Shown here: one piece after another, positions 17,301 through 25,515 of the stretch | How the letters are laid out: each line of letters opens with the position of its first letter | How positions within the stretch are numbered: the first letter of the stretch is position 1 | NCBI RefSeq assembly: GCF_029953285.1 | Contig: NZ_JASAOI010000004.1 | Coordinates: 1-64,000 of the forward strand | Reading direction: 5' to 3' | Length of the DNA: 64,000 nt | DNA from: Yinghuangia seranimata | GTDB lineage: Bacteria > Actinomycetota > Actinomycetes > Streptomycetales > Streptomycetaceae | Position numbers and translations under genes: made by a program | The notes under the pieces: generated by a model | Database searches by the model: none | Told to the model about the DNA's origin: nothing | Seen by the model: the letters and a program-made list of their open reading frames with translations, nothing else

Positions 17301-19657
17301 CCGCCGTCACCGACGACAAGGGCAACGTGACGCGCACGTCGTACGACGCCGCCGGGCGGCGCACCGTCCTCGACAGCCCCGACGCCGGGCGCACCGAAAC
17401 CCGCTACGACCTGGCCGGCAACCCCGTCGCGAAGACCACCGCGAACCTGCGGGCGGCGAACACGAGCATCGAGTACGACTACGACTACTCGCGGCTGAAG
17501 GCGATCCGCTACCCGACGTTCCCGGGCAACAACGTCACCTACGCGTACGGTGCCCCCGGCGCCGCGGAGAACGGGGCCGCACGGATCACCGAGATCCACG
17601 ACGCGGCGGGCACGGTCACCCGCGGCTACGGTCCGTTGGGCGAGGTGACGCGCGAGACCCGCACGATCACCGTGGCCGGCGGCGCCCCGCGGACATACAC
17701 CACCCTGTGGCGCTTCGACGCGTTCAACCGCGTGCTCCAGCTGACCTACCCCGACGGCGAAGTCCTCACCTACGGCTACGACTCCGGCGGCCAGGTCGGC
17801 AAGGCCACGGGCAGCAAGAGCGGGACCGACTACACGTATCTGGACCGCCTGGACTACGACAAGTTCGGCCAGAAGATCCTGCAGCAGACCGGCAACGGGG
17901 TGCGCACGACGTACACCTACGACGCCGAGGACCGCAGGCTCGCCACGTTGAAGTCGGTGGCGCCGAACTCCGCCACGTTCCAGAACCTCGGCTACACCTA
18001 CGACAACCTGGGCAACATCACCGCGCTGACCAACGACGTGCCGCAGGGCGGCTCCATCGGCGGACCGAGCAGCCGGACGTTCGGCTACGACGACCTGTCC
18101 CAACTGACGTCGTCGTCAGGCCAGTACACCGACAAGAACAACCAGCTCGACAAGTACACGGTGACCCTGGGCTACGACTCGATCAACAACACCACGAGCA
18201 AGTCCCAGCGCCACGAAGTCACCGGCGGAACCCCGGCGTTCCCGCCCGGTGGCAGCGGCGGCGGGGCGGCCGGCCCGATCGAGCCGGTCGACGACCCGTC
18301 GAACGCCGCAGATGTCCAGGACAGGACCAGCTACGACTACGCCTACACCTATGCGGACGGGAAAGCGCACGCACCCGGCGCCGTCGGCCCGATCACCCAG
18401 GCCTACGACGCGAACGGCAACCTCACCGACACGGTCAACACCGCGGCGGGCGGGAAGCGCCGCCAGTACGTGTGGGACGAGGAGAACCGCCTCGTCTGCA
18501 ACCAGGACACCGCCGCGGCCACCGTCACCCAGAACCCGAGCGGCTGCACCAACGCCACCACGGGCTACATCTACGACGACAAGGGCAACCGCGTCGTCAA
18601 GAACGGCGGCGGGCTCGCGCTCTACCCGAACACCAACTACAGCGAACGCGACGGGACCGGCTACAAGCACGTCTTCGTCGGCGACACCCGGCTGGTGACC
18701 AAGACCGTCGCCGCTTCCGGTCCCGAGGACACCCAGTCGTACTTCCACACCGACCAGCTCGGCTCGTCCGGATACGTGACCGACAAGCAGGGCGCGGTCA
18801 CGGAGCACCTGGAGTACTTCCCGTCCGGCGAGACGTGGGTCGAGGAGCGGACCGGGCAGACGGGCACGCCGTACCGGTTCACCGGCAAGGAACTCGACGC
18901 CGAAACCGGGCTCTACTACCACGGCGCCCGGTACTACAACCCGAGGACGCAGCTGTGGGCGAGCGCCGACCCGGCCCTGCCCGACTACTTCGGCACCGAC
19001 CTCGCCGGCGGCATCCGCAACCCGGCCAACCTCGCGGCGTACACCTACACGCACAACAACCCCGTCGTGCTCGTCGACCCCACGGGGAGGTTTCCCCAGG
19101 AGCCGGCGCCGTCGGCCTACAACGTGATCCTGGACCACATGGCCAAGGAGATGCGGGACAACTCCCAGTCCACAGTGGTGCAGAGGCTGCACACTCTGAA
19201 CACGAACGACACGCGGTGGACGAGGCGGCTCAACCCGAACTGGTACGCCGACAAGGCGGCAGCGATGGCGATATGGAAGGAGAAAGTCAAGACCGGTGGT
19301 GCCTGGGACCACAAGCCCTGGATTGCGGAGAACAACGGCAACCAGGTCAACAGCTCGTCCCAAATCCCCGGCACCGGCTGGTACCTGCGGGACGACTTCT
19401 GGTCCAACGTCCACTACGGCTTCGTGGGTACGGCAGCCGGATTCAGCCCCGAGGTGCTGTTGGGGGCCGCGAGCCTCGTCGACGTGAAAGAGGGCCAGCC
19501 GGTCTTTTCGGGTGACCCCACCTCGATCCAGTTCGGTATCCGCCTCTATCAGGCATACGGGGAGGGCCTGACCGCCGCCGACCTCGACCGGGAGATCAGG
19601 AGCCACATCGCCGAGCTGGTGAGGGCGACGCTGATCGACTCCAAGCCGAAGAACTGA
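11363..19657 (+). CDS. secreted SpvB/FG-GAP/YD-repeat (Rhs-type) polymorphic toxin-like protein
   Basis: A 2764-residue protein. After a basic N-region and hydrophobic helix (residues 24-47; Sec signal peptide) comes an SpvB-like domain (about 90-380, starting SLIEAPSATNGGEARLSYPL). FG-GAP/VCBS-like Asp-rich repeats follow (DVNGDNLPD near 464, then near 548, 1142, 1243, 1318 and 1405). YD repeats run from about 1600 to 2500, then the Rhs core (FTGKELDAETGLYYHGARYY near 2507; DPTGRF at about 2572-2577). The last 187 residues are a variable tip with WDHKPW and HYGFVGTAAGF, resembling the Bacterial toxin 44 family. By analogy with Tc and Rhs proteins the repeats form a shell around the tip. The ATG has AAGGGGG upstream; a hairpin follows the stop. 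Confidence 0.9.
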   Translation: MSVLASTRRVRFKRRARRRRGSRRAVLVAVLGLALLAQGAAPPGLAAAGGTGGGSSSGPAVGTPEHPEGTSFNPNQIKDIKAGDPGAGVSLIEAPSATNGGEARLSYPLEVPKGRAGLEPKLSLTYNSIAANGWLGIGWDVGIPSVTVDTRWGVPRYNPASETETYLLNGEELTPVANRGPLQPRSAEKIFHTRTEGRFDRIVRHGDKPGNYWWEVTDKQGARMLFGGAPDTTLGDAAGNTALWALRETRDSHDNLMRYSYARVNDGGTANSTVPGTNLYPQRITYTGKGNTEGRYSVTFIRDRERNEPRRADVQIDARFGFKRVTADLLRRIEVKLDDQLIRAYELNYRSGVFAKTLLAGVAQFGDDNRVFNTHVFDYFDDVRDQAGNYDAFAPAAGWSVPDDGLGVDIREGEASAISANTSASFGAHLYAGYNVQGLPTKEGSVGLKVGFSAGQSDGLSTLADVNGDNLPDKVFRKGSDVYYRPNLAKPGGQPKFGDTPVKLTNLPGISTERTLSGTIGIESYVLTTSAQLDFVGTTTTSDRFFTDVNGDGITDLVNNGGVLFGYLDANGQPAYSADSARTPAPIGDGAVTGQIVGDQTAQFERQVDNSPLLDTVRRWIAPFDGNVRVDGRVQLTQDPSPARAAYTKADGVRVTIQHKDAELWAQRIGPDDHTEFTPGNVASIAVKKGDALYFRTQSILDGKYDTVAWDPQITYTNLPAGTDANGLANTVFRASTDFTYGGRPSLVTVPVTGTLRLTGDVVKNKATSDDVTIVIEKGNGVHTPAEVYRKVLPAGSTGTTAIDVSIPVTQFEKMSWKVKTDSPIDASAIGWVPKAAYTAAQGVESVVDAAGNPTLVITPPYDQTVYPANTLSAPQQSYKATKTGQLKVRPKLTFNFSLFGDTPITFTVKKSGGQLLGKRTFLAKDTFFGGPNLDLTVPVTAGDDLYIDYSSTDTGLLGTLVDQSASVTYDVASPFPALTPAPSAMYTSVPQGAFAQPYRGWGVIGYQANRDRAAQPIKQTELTLDQSFKDALPKEPKEADVPAFAADPRLTMPRLAVFAPVPAKGGWAAQDESSWATAAMATSSRLGADTIDVVTDADVVGDRAVMRRGVTGQVSATLAAGPFGGTVAGGITAGSVDYLDLNGDRYPDVVGAKEIQFSDMNGALGATRGTLGGNVREADNVSGNVSLSAGSETATIASALGMAAPEAGTSANTASTGSVQPSLGIGGSLGGGESDVRVDLLDINGDGLPDKVFANGDVQLNLGYSFAAREPWPAGPINDASTRNAGVNLGFNVDRYGFAGGLSAELGTSYTNASMIDVNGDGLVDRVFTDGANPIKVAVNTGTGFTAPVPFRGSFSDIAVDKNATLGAGVYFTVGLPTPVGIFVFNPGANVSTGISRAETGLRDVNGDGVADHVKSTRDNELLVAVNKTGRTNLLRSVSRPMGARIDLDYTRAGNTADMPESRWVLSRVSVFDGVTGDGADTRLTTYRYEQGRYDRQEREFLGFGRVVTEDRDPAAGDKVLRAMTNEYRNDGYASRGLLTRTLTTDGTGRPYTETLNTYRLHDVASGADADPRNATATVFPQLTRVEKKYYEGAATAAKSTSTEYAYDAYGNLARTFDAADEGTADDLETTYTYSGADPACRDRNILGIPTLLRQTAAATGAVLRHREASVDCATGEVRQAREYLDDNTAAVSDMEFLPDGNLKSVTGPPNAAGQRYKLEYGYDTAVGVHIESITDSFGYRSTSAYNLKYGVPERTTDENGQSLLMAYDSFGRLDTVTGPYEAGSGQATIDFEYHPEAPVPYATTRHLDRAAGSVRADTIDTVTFTDGLKRVLQTKKDASVSASPGAASADVMTVSGRVTFDTLGRTVEKYYPLTEPKGAANTAFNAAFDTVAPTRDTFDVLDRQVKTVRPDGVTSETAYGFGPDRAGVTRAEKTSTDGNGKKVRTYADVRGLTTAVRQTNGTAVIWTDYAYDPVKQVTAVTDDKGNVTRTSYDAAGRRTVLDSPDAGRTETRYDLAGNPVAKTTANLRAANTSIEYDYDYSRLKAIRYPTFPGNNVTYAYGAPGAAENGAARITEIHDAAGTVTRGYGPLGEVTRETRTITVAGGAPRTYTTLWRFDAFNRVLQLTYPDGEVLTYGYDSGGQVGKATGSKSGTDYTYLDRLDYDKFGQKILQQTGNGVRTTYTYDAEDRRLATLKSVAPNSATFQNLGYTYDNLGNITALTNDVPQGGSIGGPSSRTFGYDDLSQLTSSSGQYTDKNNQLDKYTVTLGYDSINNTTSKSQRHEVTGGTPAFPPGGSGGGAAGPIEPVDDPSNAADVQDRTSYDYAYTYADGKAHAPGAVGPITQAYDANGNLTDTVNTAAGGKRRQYVWDEENRLVCNQDTAAATVTQNPSGCTNATTGYIYDDKGNRVVKNGGGLALYPNTNYSERDGTGYKHVFVGDTRLVTKTVAASGPEDTQSYFHTDQLGSSGYVTDKQGAVTEHLEYFPSGETWVEERTGQTGTPYRFTGKELDAETGLYYHGARYYNPRTQLWASADPALPDYFGTDLAGGIRNPANLAAYTYTHNNPVVLVDPTGRFPQEPAPSAYNVILDHMAKEMRDNSQSTVVQRLHTLNTNDTRWTRRLNPNWYADKAAAMAIWKEKVKTGGAWDHKPWIAENNGNQVNSSSQIPGTGWYLRDDFWSNVHYGFVGTAAGFSPEVLLGAASLVDVKEGQPVFSGDPTSIQFGIRLYQAYGEGLTAADLDREIRSHIAELVRATLIDSKPKN

Positions 19658-19667
19658 GTCGAACCGG

Positions 19668-19694
19668 GGGGCGGCCGGAATCCCCGGCCGCCCC
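19668..19694 (+). terminator. hairpin terminator after the Rhs-type gene
   Basis: GGGGCGGCCGG (19668-19678) and CCGGCCGCCCC (19684-19694) form a perfect 11-pair stem with a five-base loop, ten bases after the stop codon, followed by TT. It separates the toxin-like gene from the next reading frame on the same strand. Confidence 0.75.
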
Positions 19695-19832
19695 TTCGCC
19701 TCTCCGAAATCGTGTGAAATTCATGGCGATTACCCGTCTTTGACGGACGAAACGCTCCGTCGACCCCCTGGCGTCACCTAGCCTGGCGAAGCCGGTGTGG
19801 GGCCGGCGACCCGGGGGCTGGGGGATGCTGCC

Positions 19833-21473
19833 GTGAACGAAAAGCAGCGGGCGTTGCTGCGGGAGATCGCCGGGCTTCTGCGCGAGCTGGTCAAGAATCC
19901 CTCGGCGGCCGCGTTTCAGATCATCGAGGAGCGGCTCCGGGGGCTCATCCTCGAACTGCGCGCGAACGACGCGGCCGCGATCGAGTGCGTGGCGCTGGAG
20001 TCGGTCCACTGGATCCTCGTCAAGGACGTCGGGGACCGGCTCACGGGGGACGCGCCCTCCGACGACACACTCGATGTCGTGACCGACGTCTGCGCGGAGC
20101 AGTGTTCCGTCATGGTCGCGCTGGCCCGCGCGAACTCGGGCACGACCGAGCCTTTGGTGGCCGACGGCGCCCCCTACATGTTGTGTCCGCTCAACATCGT
20201 CGTCGAGGGCGCGAACTCCGGGTCGCCGACGACCCGAAGGCACTCGCCCTCTTTCCGTTGGCCATGTCGCTGGTGATGCTGCGCGACGAGGGTGTCAAGC
20301 GTGTCCGCTTCGACCACATGGACACGATCACCCGCGAGGAACTGGCGTGGCTCTACAACGCCGCCCGCGCCGCGTTCCGATTCGTCAGAGGCCGGATCGG
20401 GACGTACAGCAGTGTCGTCGTCTCCGTGCCGGGCCTTGGCCGCAAGCTGTACGCCCGCCTGGTCTTCACCGCGGGCCCGACCGTATGGGTGCGCTTCGAA
20501 TCCACCGCCCTGCCGCCGGCGACGGAGGCCGGGGCCGGCGTCGACGGGCTCAAGGCCGAGCTGATGGCGGCGTTCGGGCTCAAGGGCTTCGAGGAAGTCG
20601 AGGCCAGCCGCTGGACGTTACGCGAACTCCTGGAACTGAAGAAGGCGTTCGCGAAGATCCCGGAGCCCGACCGCAGGGCCCTGGTGGACTGCCTGATCGT
20701 GCGCCGCGCGAAGGCGGCCACCCTCGACAAGGACGCCGAGCGGGAAATGGCCTCCTACAACCCGGTCCTGCACTGCCTGACCCTCCTCGACAGCGCGTTC
20801 GCCGAGGACCGCGGCTTCGTCGGGATCGGGACCGGCCTCTGCCCGTACAGCCACTGGACCATCCTTCCGCTGGTTCGCGGACGGCGACCACCGGGTCGCC
20901 TTCCCGCTCGTGCCCGTCCCGTCGCCGGCCGGCGGCATGACCGACGCCCAGTTCACGGCCGTGCGGGACCTGCGCGCGTTGCTCGGCAACCTGCAGGCGA
21001 CCCTGGAGCTCGTCGTACGCGGGGGCAGGTCTCCCGACACGCGCACGGTGACCGAGATGCGGACCATGTACGCCGTGCTCGACAAGGCGCTGACCGTGCT
21101 CGCGGCGGACCTCAAGGGCACGCGCAAGGTGCGGATCGAGCGTCTTGTCATCGATCACGTGCACGGGGTGCTGAGCACGTCGGTGCAGGGTCCGCTGGTT
21201 TCGCTCGGCGGACCGCCCGACATCGACGCCTGCAAGGCCATGCACCAGGTCTGCACGACCGTGGACGCCACCCTCGTGGACCTGGCCCGGCTGACGGGCG
21301 TCGGGGCCGTCGCCGCGCTCTTCACGTCGGCCTCCCCGGCCTACGCGGCAGCCCGCGCCTTCGAATCGTGGACGTACCTGCGTGACCGCCTGCTCCTCAG
21401 CAAGGCCGCAACCCCATCGCCCGTGGTGCTCACACCGTCGGCGAGTCTCACGGTTGACCGGCGACCGCGGTGA
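19833..21473 (+). pseudogene. unknown protein, reading frame changed twice
   Basis: One protein appears to be spread over two frames. The first frame runs from a GTG at 19833 (VNEKQRALLREIAGLLREL) to about 20220. A second frame carries coding sequence from about 20220 (VADDPKALALFPLAMSL) to 20870 (PYSHWTI). The first frame resumes (WFADGDHRVAFPLVPV) and ends at 21473. Each segment has actinomycete codon bias exactly up to the switch, and the two shifts compensate (minus one, then plus one). The joined product would be about 546 residues, mostly helical, with no signal peptide; I do not recognise its function. Explanations are indels in a dying gene, sequencing errors, or overlapping genes (the first frame stops at 20276 on an ATG of the second). 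It sits where an immunity gene would be, but is large for one. Confidence 0.55.
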
Positions 21474-23772
21474 GCAGCTCGTCGAAGGTGATCAGGCCCG
21501 CGTCGTACCAGGCGCGCGGAGTGCCGTTGGGCCCGATCGACTGGGGGTTCAACGCGGCTTCGAGTGCGATGGTCGGCCCGAAGGCGAGCGCGTCGGGCTG
21601 GGTCGGCCAGGCGTGCGGGGTCACCAGGACCGCGCCGTACACCGGCAGCGCGTCCGGGTCGGCGAAGACGCGCAGGCGCGTATAGGTCGCCACGCTCGTC
21701 GCCGTCGCGCCGGAGCCGACGATGATGTCCCAGTAGGGCTGCGGCGTGATCGGCGCGCCGAGGGCCAGTGTGTACTGGCCGGCCTGCGCGAAGGCGTCGA
21801 CAAGTGACTGCGGGGCTTTCGCCTGCTGCAGAGCCGGTTGCTGACTCATCGGCAGGTAGAAGAGCACGGTGCCGCCCGCCGCGTCGTAGACGGCCAACTG
21901 CCCCTGCAGCGGCCGTACACGGTAGCCGCGCGGCATGCCGGGCGTGGGATCCGCGGAGTTGTCGAGCAGCCACTGCTGGACCTGGGTGACCGTGGGCCCG
22001 CTCCCGAGCGGGCGCTTGGCCGCGTTGAACAGCGGCGCGAGCTGCGGCAGTCCGGTGTTCGTGAGGTTCGCGCGAGCGGACAGCGGAAGGCGGAACAGCG
22101 GCACGCCCCGCTGCGTGCTGACCGCGGCGTCGACCAGCAGCGTGGTGAGCAGCGACGCGCTGGTGAAATCGGTCCCGTGCAGGAGCGCGCCCTCCATCGA
22201 GACCGCGCGCTTGGATGAGCCGGGGCCGCACACGCACCCGCGCAACAGCGATCCGACCAGCACCGTGTCGCTGAGGTCCGTTCCCGCCACGCGCGCCTGA
22301 GTGAGGTCGGTGCCGGCCAGGTAGGCGCCGTTCAGCGCGGTGTCCTCGAGGTCGGCGTGCGCGAGGGTTGCCGGTTTGGCGTGCCAGAGCACACCGCGCA
22401 GATCGGCTCCGGCGAGGCTCGCGCCGGCCGCGGTGGTCTGCAGACACACCGCGCCGCGGAGCACGGCGGGGCGCAGGTTCGGGTCGGCGTTGAACACGTC
22501 GATCGCCGGCGTCTGGTTGAGGAGGAGGTCGTACAGCCCGCGCGGGTCGGTGATCTGCCAGCGTTGCCCGGGGGCCACGACGCGCACCGGATCTTCCGGT
22601 GAGATCCGCACGCCGCTGTTCGCGAACGCGGTGACGAGGGCGGGCTGGGCGTACGGTTTCGTGTCCAAGTCCGTTGCCATCGCCGCCGGCACGGTGAACA
22701 GCCACGCTTTCGCGCCCATGCGCACGCGCGTGAGGTCGGCGTGCGACAGGTCGGCGCGCGCGAACGAGGCGGCCTGCGCGACGGTGCCACGCAGGGACGC
22801 GAAGGTCAGCGTGGCGCCGTCGGCGATCGCACCTGTGAGGTCCGCGCCGTCGAGCACCGCGTTGTCCAGTCGGCAGCCGCTCAGGAGCGCGCCCTGCGCC
22901 GACGCCCCCGGCAGCGACAACGTCCGCAGGTCCGCGCCGCGGAAGTCGCCGCCGGAGAGGGTGGCACCGGCGCAGTCGAGCGCCGGAGGCGGCCCGCCGA
23001 GCACGGCACCGCGCGCGTGACAGTTCGTCAGCACAATCCCCTTGGCCGACTTGGGTGTTCCCCAGGCCGCGCCGGTCATGTCGGCATCGACGAAGTGCGC
23101 CGAGTCGAGCACCGCGCCGTCGAGCTTCAGCGATCCGAGCGTCGCGCCGTCGAAGCTCGCCTGGTCGAGGGTGCACGACGCCAGTTTCGCGCCGTCGAGT
23201 TGCGCGCGGTCCAACGACGCCCTGTGCAGGTTGACGGTGTCGAGCACCGCGCCGCGCAGGTCGACGTCGGCGAGGTCCGCCTCCGGGCAGGACCTGGTCG
23301 CGGCGATGGCGGCGAGCGACGGGGTGACGGTCGTCGGCGCGAACGTGTCGTACGCGCCTGCTCCGTCGTTGATCGTCAGCAGTGGCGCGTCGCTGCCGAC
23401 CGTGTACGACACGACGGCCGGGCCGCCGGAGGCGGCGACGGTCCAGGTCTTGCCCGGGGGAGAGCCGCCGAGTGTCAACGACGCGGCCCGCGCCGGGTCT
23501 TGCGTGGTGGTGAGCCAGCCAAGTCTCTCGTCGAGCGCCACCCACATCAGGTTCGCGAGCTGAAGCGCGATCGATCCGTCCGCACGCTGGTACAGGATGC
23601 ATCTCTCGGTCGGCGTGGCCGCGGTGGCGGCCATGCCCGGGTACCAGAGCGGCTCCTTCCCCGGGCGTTTGATCGCGTACGCCGTCAGGTATCTCGCCGG
23701 CGCGCCGCCGGTCGATCCGAAGACGGTCTTTCCCGCGAAGATCCCGACCGCCCCGCTGGGGACGCCGTTCAT
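21448..23772 (-). CDS. pentapeptide-repeat protein with shared W-x-I-x-DPRG module
   Basis: A 774-residue protein, no signal peptide. Pentapeptide repeats A(D/N)LxG form at least three blocks: about 163-235 (ADLADVDLRGAVLDTVNLHR), 265-345 (GGDFRGADLRTLSLPGA) and 432-515 (AGADLRGVLW, then ADLEDTALNG), which should fold into right-handed beta-helices. Between blocks two and three, residues about 378-428 hold a module (RVVAPGQRWQITDPRGLYDL) also found twice in the 1294-residue protein of the same operon. The C-terminal 230 residues are non-repetitive. The ATG overlaps the stop of the BPI-like gene (ATGA), so the two are translated together. Its 3' end overlaps the convergent gene at 21473 by 26 bases. 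Function unknown; perhaps a structural or binding partner. Confidence 0.85.
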   Translation of the reverse strand: MNGVPSGAVGIFAGKTVFGSTGGAPARYLTAYAIKRPGKEPLWYPGMAATAATPTERCILYQRADGSIALQLANLMWVALDERLGWLTTTQDPARAASLTLGGSPPGKTWTVAASGGPAVVSYTVGSDAPLLTINDGAGAYDTFAPTTVTPSLAAIAATRSCPEADLADVDLRGAVLDTVNLHRASLDRAQLDGAKLASCTLDQASFDGATLGSLKLDGAVLDSAHFVDADMTGAAWGTPKSAKGIVLTNCHARGAVLGGPPPALDCAGATLSGGDFRGADLRTLSLPGASAQGALLSGCRLDNAVLDGADLTGAIADGATLTFASLRGTVAQAASFARADLSHADLTRVRMGAKAWLFTVPAAMATDLDTKPYAQPALVTAFANSGVRISPEDPVRVVAPGQRWQITDPRGLYDLLLNQTPAIDVFNADPNLRPAVLRGAVCLQTTAAGASLAGADLRGVLWHAKPATLAHADLEDTALNGAYLAGTDLTQARVAGTDLSDTVLVGSLLRGCVCGPGSSKRAVSMEGALLHGTDFTSASLLTTLLVDAAVSTQRGVPLFRLPLSARANLTNTGLPQLAPLFNAAKRPLGSGPTVTQVQQWLLDNSADPTPGMPRGYRVRPLQGQLAVYDAAGGTVLFYLPMSQQPALQQAKAPQSLVDAFAQAGQYTLALGAPITPQPYWDIIVGSGATATSVATYTRLRVFADPDALPVYGAVLVTPHAWPTQPDALAFGPTIALEAALNPQSIGPNGTPRAWYDAGLITFDELLTAVAGQP

Positions 23773-25436
23773 GGCTTTGTGAAGGCCGCGTTGGCCAGGA
23801 TCGAGACGAAGCCTTCCTGGATGCTGAGTTGGGCCTGGTCGAAGAGGAAGTGGAAGCCGCTCATGATCGGCAGCGGGGTGCCGGTGTGGCCGATCGCGGC
23901 GAGTTCCTTGTCGTACGCGATCTCGCCGATCGTGGGCCAGAGCTTGTCGCCGAAGTCGCTGCCGTCGAAGTCCGGCACGGTCGAGGACACGAACGTCGCG
24001 TCGTAGACGGCGTGGAGGAAGTCGAACATCAGGGTCTGGGCGTCCGATCCGGCGGCCTGCGTCTTGCCCAGGCCGAGGTTCTGCAGGATGTCGGTGCGGG
24101 TCAGGTCGAACACGATGTTCGGCTGCTCCGGCTCACCGTCGAGGATCGTCAGCGTGAACCGCATGCTCTGTGCCAGAGCCATGCCGGGGGCGTACGCGGC
24201 CTGGGTGATCGTCGGCCAGTACTGCTGGTTGATCCCGGCGTCCTGGAGGTCGCCGTCCAACGCGCCCTCGGTCACGTAGCCGTTCCCCGCCAGCCCGCCC
24301 AGCAGCGTGTAGACGTTCGCGGGGAGTTTGGCCTGCAGGGTCTGCATGGCCGCTGTGTTGAGCACCCAGACCTTCTGGAACGAGACCGTCGGCGGCGCCT
24401 TGGGCGCGATGTCGGCCCGCATCGCGAACGCGGAGTAGCGCTTCAGCGACTTGATCCAGTTGGCGTAGGTCTTGCAGTGCAGGGCGTCCGGGTCCGGGAG
24501 GTCGGTCGCGTTGATGGTCAACGTCAGGCGACCGGCCTGGTAGAACGCCCAGTACAGCGCGTTGAGCTCGTAGTTCGAGACGTACGTCTGGAGATGGTGG
24601 CTGTCGGTGGGCGGAGGCGGCACGGGAAGCCCGGTCGGCGGCGTGCCGGGGTACGGGGTGCCCTTGTAGCTCACGGAGCCGGTGATCCCGATGGCGATGC
24701 CGGCGTCTCCGGGGAAGCTCATCCCGGAGTCGCCGACCCCGAAGTCGTACGTGATGTCGTCCGTCAGATGACCGCTCCCGGCGATGGACTTGATCAGCGG
24801 CGGGAAGACGTCCGCGATCGGTTTGGAGAAGTCGATCGCCGAGACCGACGCCGCGGTCGCGTCGCTGACATGCGAGCTGAAGCAGGATCCCACCTGGGTC
24901 TGGATCACGCTTTGACCGGGGACGTTGGGCTGTACGCCCGCAGTGCTCGTCGTCGGTGTGCCGGCCAGCACGACGTCGTAGGTCTTGCTCGTCGCGTTGT
25001 ACTGAAAGCCCAGCGTCACCACGGTGGTCAGGCTGCCGAACACCGGTCCGTAGGGGTAGTCGTCGGATCCGTTGATCCAGTTGCAGACGGGGCCGATGTC
25101 GCCGGCGACGCACGAGTAGTCGCTGTAGGACTCGTGCCACTTGTAGTGCGCGGTGAACGCCTGCGCCTGCAGCGTCAGGTCGAACTTCCCGCCTGATTTC
25201 TGGACGACCGTCCCGCTCTTGGGGGCGAACCCCGACAGTGACCCGTTCGACAGCACGATCGCGACGTTGCTGTAGCTGTCCGAGTAACCGAAGCCCCCCA
25301 CGGTGAAAGGCGGGATCGGTATTGTCCGGTCCGGCGGCGTTATCCGGGCGAGTTCGTCGGTCATCTGCTGGGCGACGAGCTGCTGGGTGAAGTACGTGAT
25401 GCCCGCGGGCCCGATGGCAAGGGATAGCGCTTGCAT
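23769..25436 (-). CDS. BPI/LBP-like (TULIP-fold) lipid-binding protein, predicted
   Basis: A 555-residue protein with no clear signal peptide. Its layout matches animal BPI/LBP/CETP proteins. The N-terminus IGPAGITYFTQQLVAQQM, then DELARITPPD, parallels the BPI opening helix and IPD segment. Next come GGFGYSDSYSNVAIVLSNGS and an amphipathic strand ending in HYKWHES, like the BPI strand ending in GKW. A helix with CFSSHVSDATAASV, a Pro-rich linker (PVPPPP) and YVSNYELNALYWAFYQAGRL resemble the BPI second-domain start, and PLPIMSGFHF with IQEGFVSIL resembles the conserved BPI C-terminus. The family binds lipids or lipopolysaccharide in two hydrophobic tubes. The ATG at 25436 has GAGGAG upstream. 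The assignment rests on pattern comparison by eye. Confidence 0.6.
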   Translation of the reverse strand: MQALSLAIGPAGITYFTQQLVAQQMTDELARITPPDRTIPIPPFTVGGFGYSDSYSNVAIVLSNGSLSGFAPKSGTVVQKSGGKFDLTLQAQAFTAHYKWHESYSDYSCVAGDIGPVCNWINGSDDYPYGPVFGSLTTVVTLGFQYNATSKTYDVVLAGTPTTSTAGVQPNVPGQSVIQTQVGSCFSSHVSDATAASVSAIDFSKPIADVFPPLIKSIAGSGHLTDDITYDFGVGDSGMSFPGDAGIAIGITGSVSYKGTPYPGTPPTGLPVPPPPTDSHHLQTYVSNYELNALYWAFYQAGRLTLTINATDLPDPDALHCKTYANWIKSLKRYSAFAMRADIAPKAPPTVSFQKVWVLNTAAMQTLQAKLPANVYTLLGGLAGNGYVTEGALDGDLQDAGINQQYWPTITQAAYAPGMALAQSMRFTLTILDGEPEQPNIVFDLTRTDILQNLGLGKTQAAGSDAQTLMFDFLHAVYDATFVSSTVPDFDGSDFGDKLWPTIGEIAYDKELAAIGHTGTPLPIMSGFHFLFDQAQLSIQEGFVSILANAAFTKP

Positions 25437-25515
25437 GATTCTCCTCGTGACCAACGCGTGGTCGCTGGTCCTGTCCGATGGCGCGTGACAGCGCCTGGAT
25501 GTCAACGTCTCCCGA

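Noticed and set aside
11465..18103. A 2212-codon open frame on the minus strand
   Set aside because: It lies wholly antisense to the Rhs-type gene and reflects strong third-position G/C bias. Its translation is Val/Arg/Gly-rich with no domain.
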